Assembly (NCBI GenBank): GCA_035610365.1 | Contig: CM069439.1 | Location: forward strand, 868,001-932,000 | DNA length: 64,000 nt | Direction: 5' to 3' | DNA from: Aquatica leii | Taxonomy: Eukaryota; Arthropoda; Insecta; Coleoptera; Lampyridae | Part shown: positions 12,368-23,701 of the stretch, piece by piece | Layout of the letters: every line of letters starts with the position of its first letter | How positions within the stretch are numbered: the stretch's first letter is position 1 | The notes under the pieces: generated by a model | Database searches by the model: none | Seen by the model: only the letters and a program-made list of their open reading frames with translations | Told to the model about the DNA's origin: nothing | Program-made: the position numbers and the translations under genes

Positions 12368-15086
12368 CCCAAACAACACGCTAATGTTTAAAAGACATAA
12401 ATTAAACGTACTCGTAGATGGTCTATAGATAGTATAATTCACTCAAAGTCGGACGGATATTCGACATCTAAATGTCCGCAGTATTTACGTATAACTTGAA
12501 TCTAGTTTTAAACGTATTTACAATGTTTCGTTTCTCAACTTCTAAAAGATGTATTTAATTGTACCGAGTTGTAGCATTATAATTTAACGTACATTTAACG
12601 TTAAATTTTGTATCTCTAAAAGATGTCTTAGAGTATAACAAATTTAGACTGAATGTGTATAAAGAATATGCCAATATTAGACGTTCATTTTTTGCGAAAA
12701 TGAGACATCGTATAGATATCATCTTAAACACGCACAGAATACGTTACTTTTTTGATTTTAAATGTGATTTCTTTATTCGATTAAAGATCGGTGATGTACA
12801 TTAGATACATCAAATTAGAAGTTGCTTTAAATTATAAAAGTGGTAGAGATATTCAAACCTTTTACATATAGCCGAATTGGTAAGTACATTTTTTAAATAG
12901 AAAATATTATAAAAACCTGTAATATATTTTTTTACATAAAATAAACAAATAAACATATGCAATAGACATCGCCTATCTTTGAGTAATATTTTTTTAAAAC
13001 AAAACTAAAAACAATACATTCTATACGTTCTATTTTTCACTTGAATAACACCAGAATACTAGCTTTTGCCTTAACATGTATCCAAATTTAGCTGGGTTAC
13101 GTAAAGATTAATTTTCTTGCGTACTTTTTGGGTTACTTTTCTTTATGTAGTTATAACGTGCTGCCGACCGAAGCCAATCTTGAATGGTTTTTGTGATTGA
13201 CAAGTCTGTTAAATCTATAGGTTTATCTGTAGTGAAATGAAGGTGAACTGCCTCTGCAAAGATATTGCATATAAGATCTAAGTTTTTACCATCATCTACA
13301 TAGTACATGTAATGTGCCGTTTTGTTAGAAAAAAAAATTATTTCTCGTACATATTCCAATCAAAAATTATAGAAGATATATAAAAACTCATTTAGATGTT
13401 TAATAAATCATATATAAAATGCATTGTAAATTAAATTCGAAATTAAGTTTGTTTTCAGATAACAATGTCGAGCGTACCGTTAAATTACACTGTGGGATAA
13501 TCACCGTCATAAACTAAGTATTTGTAGACGAGTAACTTCAATTGAGAGAAAAGGAATAACGTTTTAACTTTTCCCCACAACCGTTAGAGGCCACTATGTA
13601 ACAATTATCGGTAAAAAATACAAACACAGCAAATTTTATTTCCCTCTTTTTCGTACCTTGAAGGCTAAAAACGCTGAATTGCATTTCTCGAATAAAATCG
13701 ACTAAATAATGCAAGTTATTTTTACACGTGTTTGATTCTAACGTTTATTACTATTTAAAAACTGAAGGTTTTCATATTCGTTTTAAAGAAAAGTTGTTAC
13801 AATATTCACACGGTGTTGATTCGAATGAAACTGGAAGTTATTTATATAGTATTTGTGCAAATAAAAAATGTTATATAAAATAAGTCGTTTTTTTTAATGC
13901 ATAATTATAAAAAAGTGACAATTTTCATAACTATTCTTTCAAAAACAAGAAAACATTCAAAATAAATAATTTTAATAACAATGGGTGCTATCCACACCCA
14001 CACATTAAGTTTAAAATTCGCGCTATTTGTTTTCCCCACAACCGTTGTAGGGCGCCATAAACTGTGTTCCAAGTTTATATACAGGAGATTCCCCTCTAAG
14101 TATATCTTCTCTCTGATCACCGTGTATAACGCTTCATAAGCGTTACATTATGGTGATGCTGTTAAAGGTCATCCAACCAATAAACCATAGAGAATTGTGT
14201 GAATGTTAAAAAATCATCCACATATTGCTTTTATTATCGTTTTTAGACTACAGTGTAAGTAAAATACTGAAAATGTTTAACTTGAACCTACATACAACGC
14301 GTATTAATCAATTGTATGCAATAAAAATTTAGATGTTATTTAAAGGATTCGCAATAAAAGGTTTAGTACGTTAAAACTTGCATTCTAAAAAACATAACGT
14401 TTTTGTTTGCACTTATCTAAGTACTTACCTACTATATAGGTTTTTATACACACACACTGGACTGAACAACGTAATTTTAATAAATTCGTTAAAGTAAAAC
14501 GCTTATTGCACCTACTTCTGACAAGCATGAATTGGCAATTTTGACAATGATTTAGCGTTGTAAGATAAGCGTTTTAATCGCTGTAATCGCGAAAGAAAAT
14601 ATCACACTCATAAAAATAATAATTTTAAGACTATTAATTTGTTTTTAATTTACTGTTTTGCACAAAAATGTAATTAAATATATTTTCTGTTGTTTATTTA
14701 ATTTCTTGATAATGCGTTAAAGTATTTGGTATCATAAATACTTCAATTGGTTGTTACTTTTTGCACAATTATTCTTTGCTAACAAACAAAAAGTTGTTTT
14801 TATATGTTTTCCTCATGTGACTAAAAAGTAGTAAAATAAAGTGAGATTTTAGACGTCCATTAGAAATAACTTTTGCTGAATTTATTTTATGTAAAATTTA
14901 TAACACTCTAATAAAGATACAAGATTTTCGCAACTTTAGAAATAGTCTAAATTATGTAAATTTAAGGTCTAAATAAAATTAATACCACAATAGACGTCTA
15001 TTACCTATCAACTTTTTTATTTAGACGTTCGTAAATGGTTTTAGACGTCTATTAAATTACATTTAGATGGGTATGTGTTGTTTGGG
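12368..15086. mobile_element. 2.7-kb TIR element of the same family as the adjacent MITE
   Basis: The left end (CCCAAACAACACG) and the right end (reverse complement CCCAAACAACACA) form a 12-bp perfect TIR flanked by TA on both sides. Subterminal motifs shared with the MITE recur inside both ends: CATCTAAATGTCCG near 12465 and CATCTAAATGTAATT (reverse complement) near 15060, plus several TAGACGTCTA-like boxes at 14850-15055. Two copies of TTTTCCCCACAACCGTT lie at about 13570 and 14030. The only plausible coding piece is the minus-strand frame at 13108-13359. The element may be a non-autonomous relative or a decayed autonomous one. The superfamily is not identifiable by eye. Confidence 0.65.
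13108..13359 (-). CDS. 83-codon frame inside the TIR element, function unknown
   Basis: The frame opens with MEYVREIIFFSNKTAHYMYY and ends with a basic stretch: TIQDWLRSAARYNYIKK, then KSNPKSTQEN. The second half (LDLICNIFAEAVHLHF ... ITKTIQDWLRSAARY) loosely recalls the C-terminal helix pair of the insect DUF4806 group, in which a 'W-L-x-x-A-x-x-R' helix follows a helical region. That comparison is from memory and weak. Its composition is less biased than neighbouring chance frames, and it sits centrally in a TIR element, so it could be a remnant or exon of an element-borne gene. No transposase motif is visible. Confidence 0.25.
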   Translation of the reverse strand: MEYVREIIFFSNKTAHYMYYVDDGKNLDLICNIFAEAVHLHFTTDKPIDLTDLSITKTIQDWLRSAARYNYIKKSNPKSTQEN

Positions 15087-18000
15087 TATTTTACTTTTAG
15101 TCTAGTCTGTAGTTCAGCCTTCAATTGATTGCAAAATTATGCATCACTGGTTATGATGATTTGTACTATTTTAGTAATTTGTTCGTATTTAAGGCAGTGC
15201 TGCCTAAGATTAACACTTTGACTGTACACTTATCCTCCTTTTTTTAACTACTATGCTAAGGAACTAGGGATAAATCATTTGCTTTATAATAACTTAATTA
15301 CAATGTCTTGCTAGTTGAGAGCTAAAGTTTTTTTCGCGACTGTAAGTGTAAGTGTTAAAGCTTGATCAAATTTTTACCTTATGTAGTATTTTGGATTATT
15401 ACTTGTATATATCTTTGGTGAAACAAAAATGTTATTTTGTTGGAAAATATACGCAAAAAAGTTGTTCGTTCTCTCATTGATAGTTGTTTGCTTTACTCCT
15501 AATTCTTTGACAGCGAGTTTGTATGATCCTTTGGTGTTTCCGAGCCAAGGATTTTACCGTTACAGCAGAGTAGCGCTTATTTTTTATTATAGTATTCTGT
15601 ACCACGCTTATTCACCGACATCTCAGCTAGTTGTAGTGGCGTGATTGTTACCAACAGGACACGTTAAAACAAATGGTCGGTAACATTTTGAATAAAACTG
15701 ATTTTTGTTAAGTTATGTGGTTTATAATGTAATTGTCAAGATTGTTAACGTATTTAGATTTATCAATATTATGTTTTGTCTTGTAAGCAATTTTTATAAA
15801 CATGACTGTAGCAGATTACTATTACTATTACTATTGGATTTTAAACTTTGTTCGTAAACAATCTTTAAACTCTAAACATAGAATTTTTTTTCTATAGTGC
15901 TTTTAAGTTAAACTGTTTTACTAATTCAATATTTTTCTTTTCTTAACGTTAACATTAAGTAGTTTTTGAGGTTCAAAAATCAAGTAATTTATAGTATTTT
16001 CGTTTTTGTGTTGCTAGAACAAATATAATCAGTTTTTGGAAACTACCCTATGTAGTTTAAATTAGGTATCAAGTATTTTTTAAGAAATGCTTCTACTACA
16101 GTTGGCGCCCTACTGAATTCGTCATTATTTGGTTTTCTTTTACGTTTTTTTCTTTGATGTCCATAAGTTGAGAAATTTAAATTATCGTATCACCTATACT
16201 CATCTCACTGAGCAAACCGAGCAATGATTTTTATGTTCCATTTTGTAGGCAATTTTGCGCTACCACTTTTTAGCACGCAACACAGTTACAGCAATTATCT
16301 GAGCTAATTCTAGTAAACATAACTAAAATGAGAAAACATACAGCGTGTTTTTGATTTACTGTTTTTTTAGTTTAAGTTTAAAATAGTGCTGTCCATGCTT
16401 TTTTAGACTACCGTTGTTTTTGAAAAAAGTAGTTTTGAGTTTTTTGTTATGTTTTATGGATTTTTTCAATTTCATCGTACTTTTTAACATTTCTCTTTAA
16501 TAAATCGTTTTTTGTGCAGAACAATTCGAATCCTTTTATCGTTTGAGAATTTTGTTTGTTTCCTCTAAGATGGCATTTTGTCGTTTTAACAAAATTAAAA
16601 CATAAACTAAATGTCGTAAAATGATTGATAGATTAATATATCCATACCACTCTTAAATATCACTTACAATCAAAAACTATTGGCAAAGCATGATAAACTA
16701 AAGAAACTTATTTCTGGATTCTTACTTTATTATAGAAGTATTTGGGAGGTTTGGGTGCACACATCAATTTGGTTATCGTAAGTTTTCGTTGATTTGCATT
16801 TCATACTTGCTTACTTCACTTTTGAATGAGATAAAATTTTGGCGTTACTTTTAAAAGCTTATAGATAGCAGTTAACCTCAGCATGTCTTACGTAAATGTA
16901 AATAGTTCTAGTGGTTTTTTTTTAGAATCAAATTTTAACATATTTATCTTGGTTTCTACTAAGTAGGGCACTAATCACATTTTTTTACAACAGACGTGCA
17001 ATTGCTGCAACAAGATGGTTTTTGCCTATATGATGTTAGCAACTTTTTTGTTACAACGGGTTCTGTTGGTAACTACCACGTCACCACGATGTAGGTGAAT
17101 GGGCGTGGTTGTGAATACTGTAATAAGAAAAGAGAAAAATAGGCGCCACTTTGTTATACTGGATAAAATCTTTAGCCTGGAGATACCAAGTGTATATACA
17201 AACCGGCTACTTAAGAAGAAGAATGAAGAACTTTGTGATATATATTTTCTTAATCGATAACAAGATAACACTTTGGTTTCATTAACAAAATATAGAAATA
17301 ATAAGCAAACATACCACATAAACACTTACATGGAGTCGTGAACATTCTCGTCTAGCGAGACATAATCATTAAGTTAATATAAAATGAAAGACTAAGTACG
17401 CGTACTAGTGACGTGGCAAACATTTTATTAAATTACGTAAATTCATACGAATGACACGAAACAAGGACTATTTTTTAAATTCATCATAATAATCAACACG
17501 TAGTTTTAATTTAATAGTTTGTTAAATCAAAAACAATTTTATTTTTTAGTTTATTAGTTAACCGCACTTCTAAAAATTGATAGAATTTTTAGGGTGCATT
17601 TTAATAACATTTCTCCTTTTATAATCTTTGTTGCATGATGTTCAATAATAACATAGATTTTTAAAAGGTTTCTAAAGTAACGACTTGCGCATCCTCCAAC
17701 TGTTATTTTTTTAAGTTCAAAGAAACTTTGTTTTCAAACTTTTCCATTTAAGAAGTATATTTTCTTAACATACATATTTATGAATATATAGCAAGTGTAG
17801 ACCCCAAAACTGAATTCAAATTAAAATTAACAGTTAAATAAGTTTATAAATTTAAGCTAGAAAATAACGTAATTATTGTATGAGTACAATTAAAATAGTA
17901 AACATTTAACCTATTGCGAACAAAGCTAACTCAGAAAGTTTAATATGAATTCTGACGTTTTTTTCCACAAGAATTTAGTTTGTTCGGTGTCGTTTCTGTT

Positions 18001-19471
18001 GCAATGAAACGATTCGTCGATTATTTTGATTTTTAAAAATAAATAATGTTTTAGAAACATCTGTGATTTCGTTCGTCGAAAAATGTTTGTTGCTTTTTTA
18101 CTACTTTTGTGTTGCAATTTAACGAAAATAAAGTTTCCTTTGTTACAAAGTAAGTAACTTAATTAATAATTACAGTTTAAATACAGATTAAACTATTTGT
18201 CATTTTTGGTAATACTAGTATTTACAATGTTATTGTTTGTTTTATAACGTTTTTAATTAACAACAGGAAACTTGTTTTATTATTTTTTAAAATTCCATTT
18301 GCAATTGTGATACCTATAATGCAATTAATTCAAATGCCATATGAGGATTGTGTAAATGAATTTTGCGGTTTATATGCAATACAATACATGATTTGCGGTT
18401 ATTTAAGAAAAAGCATTAAATTTTTTTCGTAAATACTAATATAAGTTAGAGAAGTTTGCATATATTTGTAGTGTCTAGTCAAAAACTTAAACCAGGTGAT
18501 AATTATGGAGTTTCAAACTTAATATAACTCCAAAAGTTACGTTGTAATCAAACTCTTGCTAATGTTGTAGCAAAACTCGTATCAAAGTTATACCTACAAT
18601 CAAAAGTTGTCGACGCCAATACTAACAGCACAAAAATTGTTGTTTAAATAATAAAAGATTGTAATATGTTATCACTATTATCTGTGAACTAAGGTTAAAT
18701 AAAATTTATCAAAAATTTGAGATTTTTAACGTCAATAAAACCCAATAAAAGTAAACGTCAATTATAAATTGTCATTAATTCGATAATTACATTTTTTAAT
18801 AGCAATCGTTTATCAATATATATTAATTGTTTTTAATGTAATTCTATTATTTGCTATACGAATTCTTTGTAAAAATATTAAAAACATTATTAAGTTTATT
18901 GCTGCTATCAATGCAACGACTTTTCAAAGTCCATCATTGTGCCAACTACACTATACATTTTTTTCACCTAGAGAACAATGTGACAATCAATTCGTTTCAT
19001 TTTTGTACATACACCGGCGATATGAAAACTAGCAATGTTGCCAGTTTACCAGAATCAAAAGTTATTCTTAAAAGAAACAAACGTCTTTAAATATTTATTT
19101 ATGATTATTTAAAATTGAACTGTTTAAATGTGTTGAATTACAAAAAGTATAATAAAACTCAAGTTTACGAAAATAAAAAATAACTTTAACAAGAAACAAA
19201 TCTTATGATTTTAAATATTTGATTATAATATTTAGGATTAATTTTACACCTTTAATAATTACCTATATATATTCTAATTATTTTTATTTATGTTTATTTT
19301 AAATTTAACCGTTTCAATGCGTTGTATTACAAAAAATTTAAATGAAATACATGTAGTAATAAAACTCATACAGAAGAATAAGAATTTTTGCAAAACAATA
19401 CATTTAAATTAGACATACTATTTTGCAAATAAATGCAAATACATTTTAAAAATAAACATAATCATGGCAAA
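15087..19471. other. 4.4 kb without recognisable genes
   Basis: AT-rich DNA. Contains an (ATTACT)n-like microsatellite at 15815-15835. Isolated TGGCGCC-type motifs (about 16106 and 17140) recall retroelement primer-binding sites, but no LTR pair or gag-pol frame accompanies them. Short open frames (15429-15644, 17026-17325, 18851-19090) carry no family motif. Confidence 0.45.
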
Positions 19472-21900
19472 CTAACATTTACCTGTATATATATTTTGAA
19501 CGTAAACTTTAATTTTTACCCAATTTTTGTTTCCAAAAAGTTTCTGGTGTTGTCTTATCAGTTGTTCACATTCCTCTTTTTTGGGAGGTTTTTTGTTTTT
19601 AATATGATCACTAAAATGCTTACATACCAACCGTTTTTGATTTTCTGTCCATTTAACTAATGTCCGCTTTGTTTTTTAAGGGTTTGAAAATTATTTTTAG
19701 CTTTTTTATTATCATTTACAGTTTTTGGCGATTCTATAAAATCATCAGTTATTGGTTTAACATCAATATCTTGATCAGTTAACGTAATGGCTAAACATGA
19801 GTCATTATTTTGGGATAAGATATCTGCTTCTATATCCAGATTAATTTCATCTAACGTCTTTCTTTTGAATAAACAAACAGATCTATTTTCCATTAATAAT
19901 AAAATTTTAGCTATTTTTGAAGTTTGGTATACATAATCGGGAAGACGATAAGACCGTCTTTGTATGCCTAAGGTGTGTCCTAAAAGTTGCTAACTGTTCT
20001 AAGTCTGACATGTTAAAAACTTGAGATAATGTAGCTTAATGTTTTCGCAATTTTGTACAAGTTATACCTTTTGGATTTTTTGCTCCACATAAGATGGCAT
20101 ACTTTGTCAATACCTTATAGCCGCTAATAGGCTCTGATGAATTTATGTTTGAAAATAAATATATGTCAGTCTTAGTTTGGTACTTGTTCCTGTATTTTAT
20201 TAAGGCTTCTATATGTTTTTGAACGTCGCAACTAATAAGTACAGGTACATTTCTACCCCTCTTTCCTCGAATCACAATTCTTTTAAATATTTTCATAAGT
20301 ATTTTTTCTGCAGATGAAATAGCTTCTAAAAACTCTTTCTAGTTCTGATTTTCATTTTTTAAATATTCTTAATAACTATTAAGCAATAGACGTTGCAATT
20401 CTCCAGGACGTCTTCTGTTTAATAACATTATTCTGCAGTGTTATGGTTTAACTTAGAGATTACCTTGTATGCAGTATTTACCAAATAATTTTTTAATAAT
20501 TTTGAATCTGTAGCTAATAGTATAATTGTAGTTTTGTTCCATTTTTTTATTTCTAAATCATTTCTTGCTTGATTTGAAATTTCAAACATCCAATTTTTAT
20601 TTATTAAACTTATAAGAGTTTTTATTTCTGACTCGACTTTTGCTGTAGAAATATTTGCATATGTATCTTTTTTTTTAAAGCATACATAATTTCTAAATTG
20701 CAACATTGTTTAAGAGTCCTACCAATATTCATGCGTATGTGGGTGATTGAAATAATTGATTAAAATTGTCATATTTTGCTACGTTTTTAAGAGCTTTAAC
20801 AATGGTATCAAGGTTTTCTGGTTGAAGGATTAAAAATAAAGTTGTGAGGTCTTTGTTTAATGTTCTAACTTTTATAAGAAGTCAGGCAATATTTCTGATT
20901 TTTCTAGATACAACATTAATAAAATGTATTTCTCTATGCATTTTAAGGTAGCGTGCACCAAAGGCACAAATTAGTGGATCTTTTATTGCTGTCAGTGAAA
21001 TTTCACCTAGTCTCATTCTAGGAAACACTTTCGTTTTTAAGTCTACGTCAATTTTTAATCTTTTGATGAAAATTTTAAGCTTTGAATTTAAATAATTTCT
21101 TTTTTTTCTTAATAATGAAAGTAACGCCTTGCTATTTTTATTCTTGGAAGAAATGATAGTATTCTTTGAACTTCTGTTTCTCTAGAATGATTTCGATTTA
21201 CATGTCTTGCAAAACATTGCACTAAAGTTTTACAATAAATGCAAAAGTCCTTTTGACGATGCTTTTTTCCGTATACAAAATTTAATGTTAAACTAGTTGC
21301 CATAGTTTCCTTATTGTCAAGAAAACTTGTTTTTTCAGCGGTAAGTATTTCTTTATTATTCGACGTGTCGTCATCTTCTAACGTGTTTAAATTACTTTCA
21401 CCCTCTGAACTCTAAAAATGAAACAAAAAATTAACAATAAAGAGTAATTGATACTTAAATACCTCGGAGCAATCGCTCGGTATAAATTCAGGGTCATCTA
21501 AGTTTTCTGCATCTTCAAATTCGACGTCTGGACTCGATTGCGCTTAAAAAAATATAGTGTAAACTTTATTCTAGTTGTCTAGAAAGCGCAGTAATTAGAA
21601 ATCAAACTTAAATAACTTAAAAAATTAGAAGTACATAAATCCATTTTGAAAAGTACACTATTATTTTTGTTTTGTAGTAACTAAATATAAAATTTTCAGT
21701 ATTAAATTAAGTCATCAAACAAAAGTTTATTACTAATTTTGCAAAATAAAAGTATGTTTTATTTTATTATACTTACAGTGATATCAATTAACGAGTTATT
21801 CCGATTTACTGGTGCTAATGAGGTATTTTCATCTTGAGTCTTGTTATCTACATTGGTTTTGTTTTGGGCTGAAGAAATAGATCTATCTTGAATTGGCGAT
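19472..21900 (-). pseudogene. tyrosine-recombinase-like gene (Crypton-type), intron-containing, decayed
   Basis: Minus-strand gene remnant. Exon-like acidic blocks lie at 21777-21880 (ending in a GTAAGT donor) and 21463-21542. A 51-bp phase-0 GT-AG intron (21412-21462) leads into SSEGESNLNTLEDDDTSNN, then a C-x2-C-x9-H-x4-H zinc finger (21187-21243). A long helical block follows (KVFPRMRLGEISLTAIKD, HREIHFINVVSRKIR, KWNKTTIILLATDS). The catalytic landmarks of a tyrosine recombinase come in order: RRRPGELQRL (box I Arg, 20386-20419), RGKRGRNVPVL (Lys beta-hairpin, 20237-20269), TKLRKH-stop-AT (box II, 20030-20056), and GHTLGIQRRSYRLPD, where His and Tyr are exactly 9 residues apart (19948-19980). 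A Myb/SANT-like tail (VKWTENQKRLVCKHF) ends at 19472. In-frame stops at 20882, 20729 and 20036 and several frameshifts make it a pseudogene. I know the overall architecture as a repeated uncharacterised insect protein. The recombinase reading is from the motifs. Confidence 0.72.
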
Positions 21901-22056
21901 AAAGGTTTATTACAAAACCAACAAAATAATGTTATCAATATATGACGCAGTTAAACTAAGTTCTATTTCTAAGAACTGTACATTCTTTTCAAGTACACTG
22001 AAAAAATACAAATTAACTCGAAAATCACAAATTTACAGATGTTTAAATGAGTTAGG

Positions 22057-22272
22057 TTAGTAAAAATAAATGCGCTGCAAAATTAAAGCTAAATACAAAA
22101 CAATGTTTTTAATTATTCTAATTATTGGTACATAGTTAATTTTTAGTTGCGCCTGCAGCATTCCGCTGACTAATTTTGGTAAAAAATATAAAATGTTAAT
22201 TTTTTCTTTTATGCTAAGAACACGTTTCTTTATCGTGTCGCCATTGCAAAGCGCAAAATAAAACTCATTCAA
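22057..22272 (-). pseudogene. possible CENP-B/pogo-type helix-turn-helix fragment
   Basis: A 71-codon frame containing KKRVLSIKEKINIL and, 20 residues on, NYVPIIRIIKN. This spacing resembles the first HTH of CENP-B and pogo transposases (basic 'K-R-x-x-L-s-x-x-e-K-I', then a recognition helix ending 'I-I-K-N'). Immediately upstream (22451-22510) is a ~50-bp block also found in the pogo-type MITE at 38.16 kb, which supports a pogo-family remnant. The middle of the motif is degenerate and the rest of the transposase is absent. Confidence 0.32.
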
Positions 22273-22450
22273 TTAACCAAGATAAGTTAGTGAGTGGGAT
22301 AATGAAGCTTCGGACCATATTAATTTACCGATTACCGATACCACTTGAGCTTGCTAATAAATAAATAATGTTCTTTTTAATTAAATTCGCATGCACCAAA
22401 TAAACATAAACTTTATTGTAAAGAAACAACATGAGATGCCTGAACAGCAA

Positions 22451-22510
22451 ATTGATAAAATTAACCGAAATTATGATTACTATAAACGTTGTTTTTTCTA
22501 CAAAGTGTAT
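22451..22510. repeat. dispersed repeat block shared with 38.16-38.21 kb
   Basis: ATTGATAAAATTAACCG followed by AATTATGATTACTATAAACG and TGTTTTTTCTA matches 38159-38205 with few changes. It is probably subterminal sequence of a pogo-type element. Confidence 0.6.
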
Positions 22511-22797
22511 CTTAAATACGACTACAAACTCAAGGGGTAATTTTCTTGTAGCGTAAAATAAAAATTTTTTTAAGATTTGTTTTAAAGTGGCTGTTCTGTA
22601 TGAAAGTCGCTCTTTTTGCGATTTCTTAAATTTAATTTTTAAGGGTAGTTGGATGGAAGAAACGGCACTAGACCCTGGTCAGCCAGTAGGCCAGATATTA
22701 ACCTTTTAGACTTTTTTCTACGGTTATGTGACAAGACAAGATCGATTTTTTTGCAATTATATAAAATCTAAGACTTTCGCGGTTGTTATGTTTATGA

Positions 22798-23127
22798 TTA
22801 TAAGCGACTTTTGGCTTAGACCGCGTCGTAGTTAAACACCCAGACTTAGGCTTAGTCCTAGTCTCTTCTTGAGAGCCAAAACAAGAAGTAGAACTTGGTC
22901 TTTGACGTATTGTCGTTCGTGAACCCAAACGAACTGACGTTTCGTTAGTGAAATTTACCACTCTGAAGACGCAAGCTGCAATGTCTTGCAAAACGTCAGT
23001 CCGAACGACAACACGGCAAATGGCCAAGTTCTACTTCTTGTTTTGGCTCTCAAGAAGAGACTAGGACCAAGCTTAAGTCTGGGTGTTTAACTAAGACGCG
23101 GTCTAAGCCAAAAGTCGCTTATAATTT
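22798..23127. repeat. 330-bp near-perfect palindrome (foldback / hairpin locus)
   Basis: The left arm (22798-22920) and right arm (23004-23127) are inverted copies of about 120 bp. Only about three substitutions occur in the outer 100 bp, and a few more changes in the inner 20. The spacer is roughly 84 bp. Arm landmarks: ATAAGCGACTTTTGGCTTAG at the outside, AACACCCAGACTTA in the middle, CAAAACAAGAAGTAGAACTTGG at the inside (left arm 5' to 3'). The arms are much richer in G and C than the flanks. Short direct repeats (TTTTTGCAATTA) lie just outside at about 22748-22760 and 23124-23137 and could be a target duplication. A 109-codon minus frame (22698-23027) overlaps it but has no recognisable motif. 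Confidence 0.85.
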
Positions 23128-23359
23128 TTGCAATTAGACAATGTGCAATTATTTAAGCGAGTAGAGAACAATTTTCGGCAACGTTTAGGCGTTTGTGTTT
23201 TATCAAATGGAGCCGGTATTATCTAGTGTGCTTGAAAATAATGTGCAAAATAGCAACTTCATTTAACGTGTTATCCGATAACATTATTTTGTATTTATTT
23301 TTATTTTTGGTGTCAGCAAATCGCTAAAAAGAAATTTGTCCTTCTTAGAACTGTTTATT
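23128..23359. other. short AT-rich spacer
   Basis: Nothing supported between the palindrome and the 3' end of the CR1-group element. Confidence 0.4.
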
Positions 23360-23701
23360 TTTATTATATATATATCCTTTTATTTGACATGTTACATCAT
23401 ACATAATTATAATATATACAAGATCTTAAGTAACTAAAAACAAAAATAATACTATCCAAGAAAAAGAAAAGAAAAGAAAAAAAAACGACAATAACATTGC
23501 CAAAAGGAACGAATTCAGTCTGACTGGTAAAAGTCGACTGATCTTCCATTCGCCCTTAAATACTTATTAAATAGCAAAATAACCCTTTTTAGTATATATA
23601 TATTTTTTTTAATTTAATTTTTTTTCCACCGCTCATGAAAATCATCCTCCCGCAATAAGGTTACCAAAGAATACCTCTGTTACTGTACATAGATATGCGT
23701 A

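Noticed and set aside
13571-17150. TGGCGCC-type motifs suggestive of retroelement primer-binding sites
   Set aside because: No LTR pair, gag or pol frame accompanies them, and two of them are inside a TIR element.
22698-23027. 109-codon minus frame across the palindrome
   Set aside because: Long only because the palindrome is GC-rich and poor in stops; the protein has no recognisable domain.
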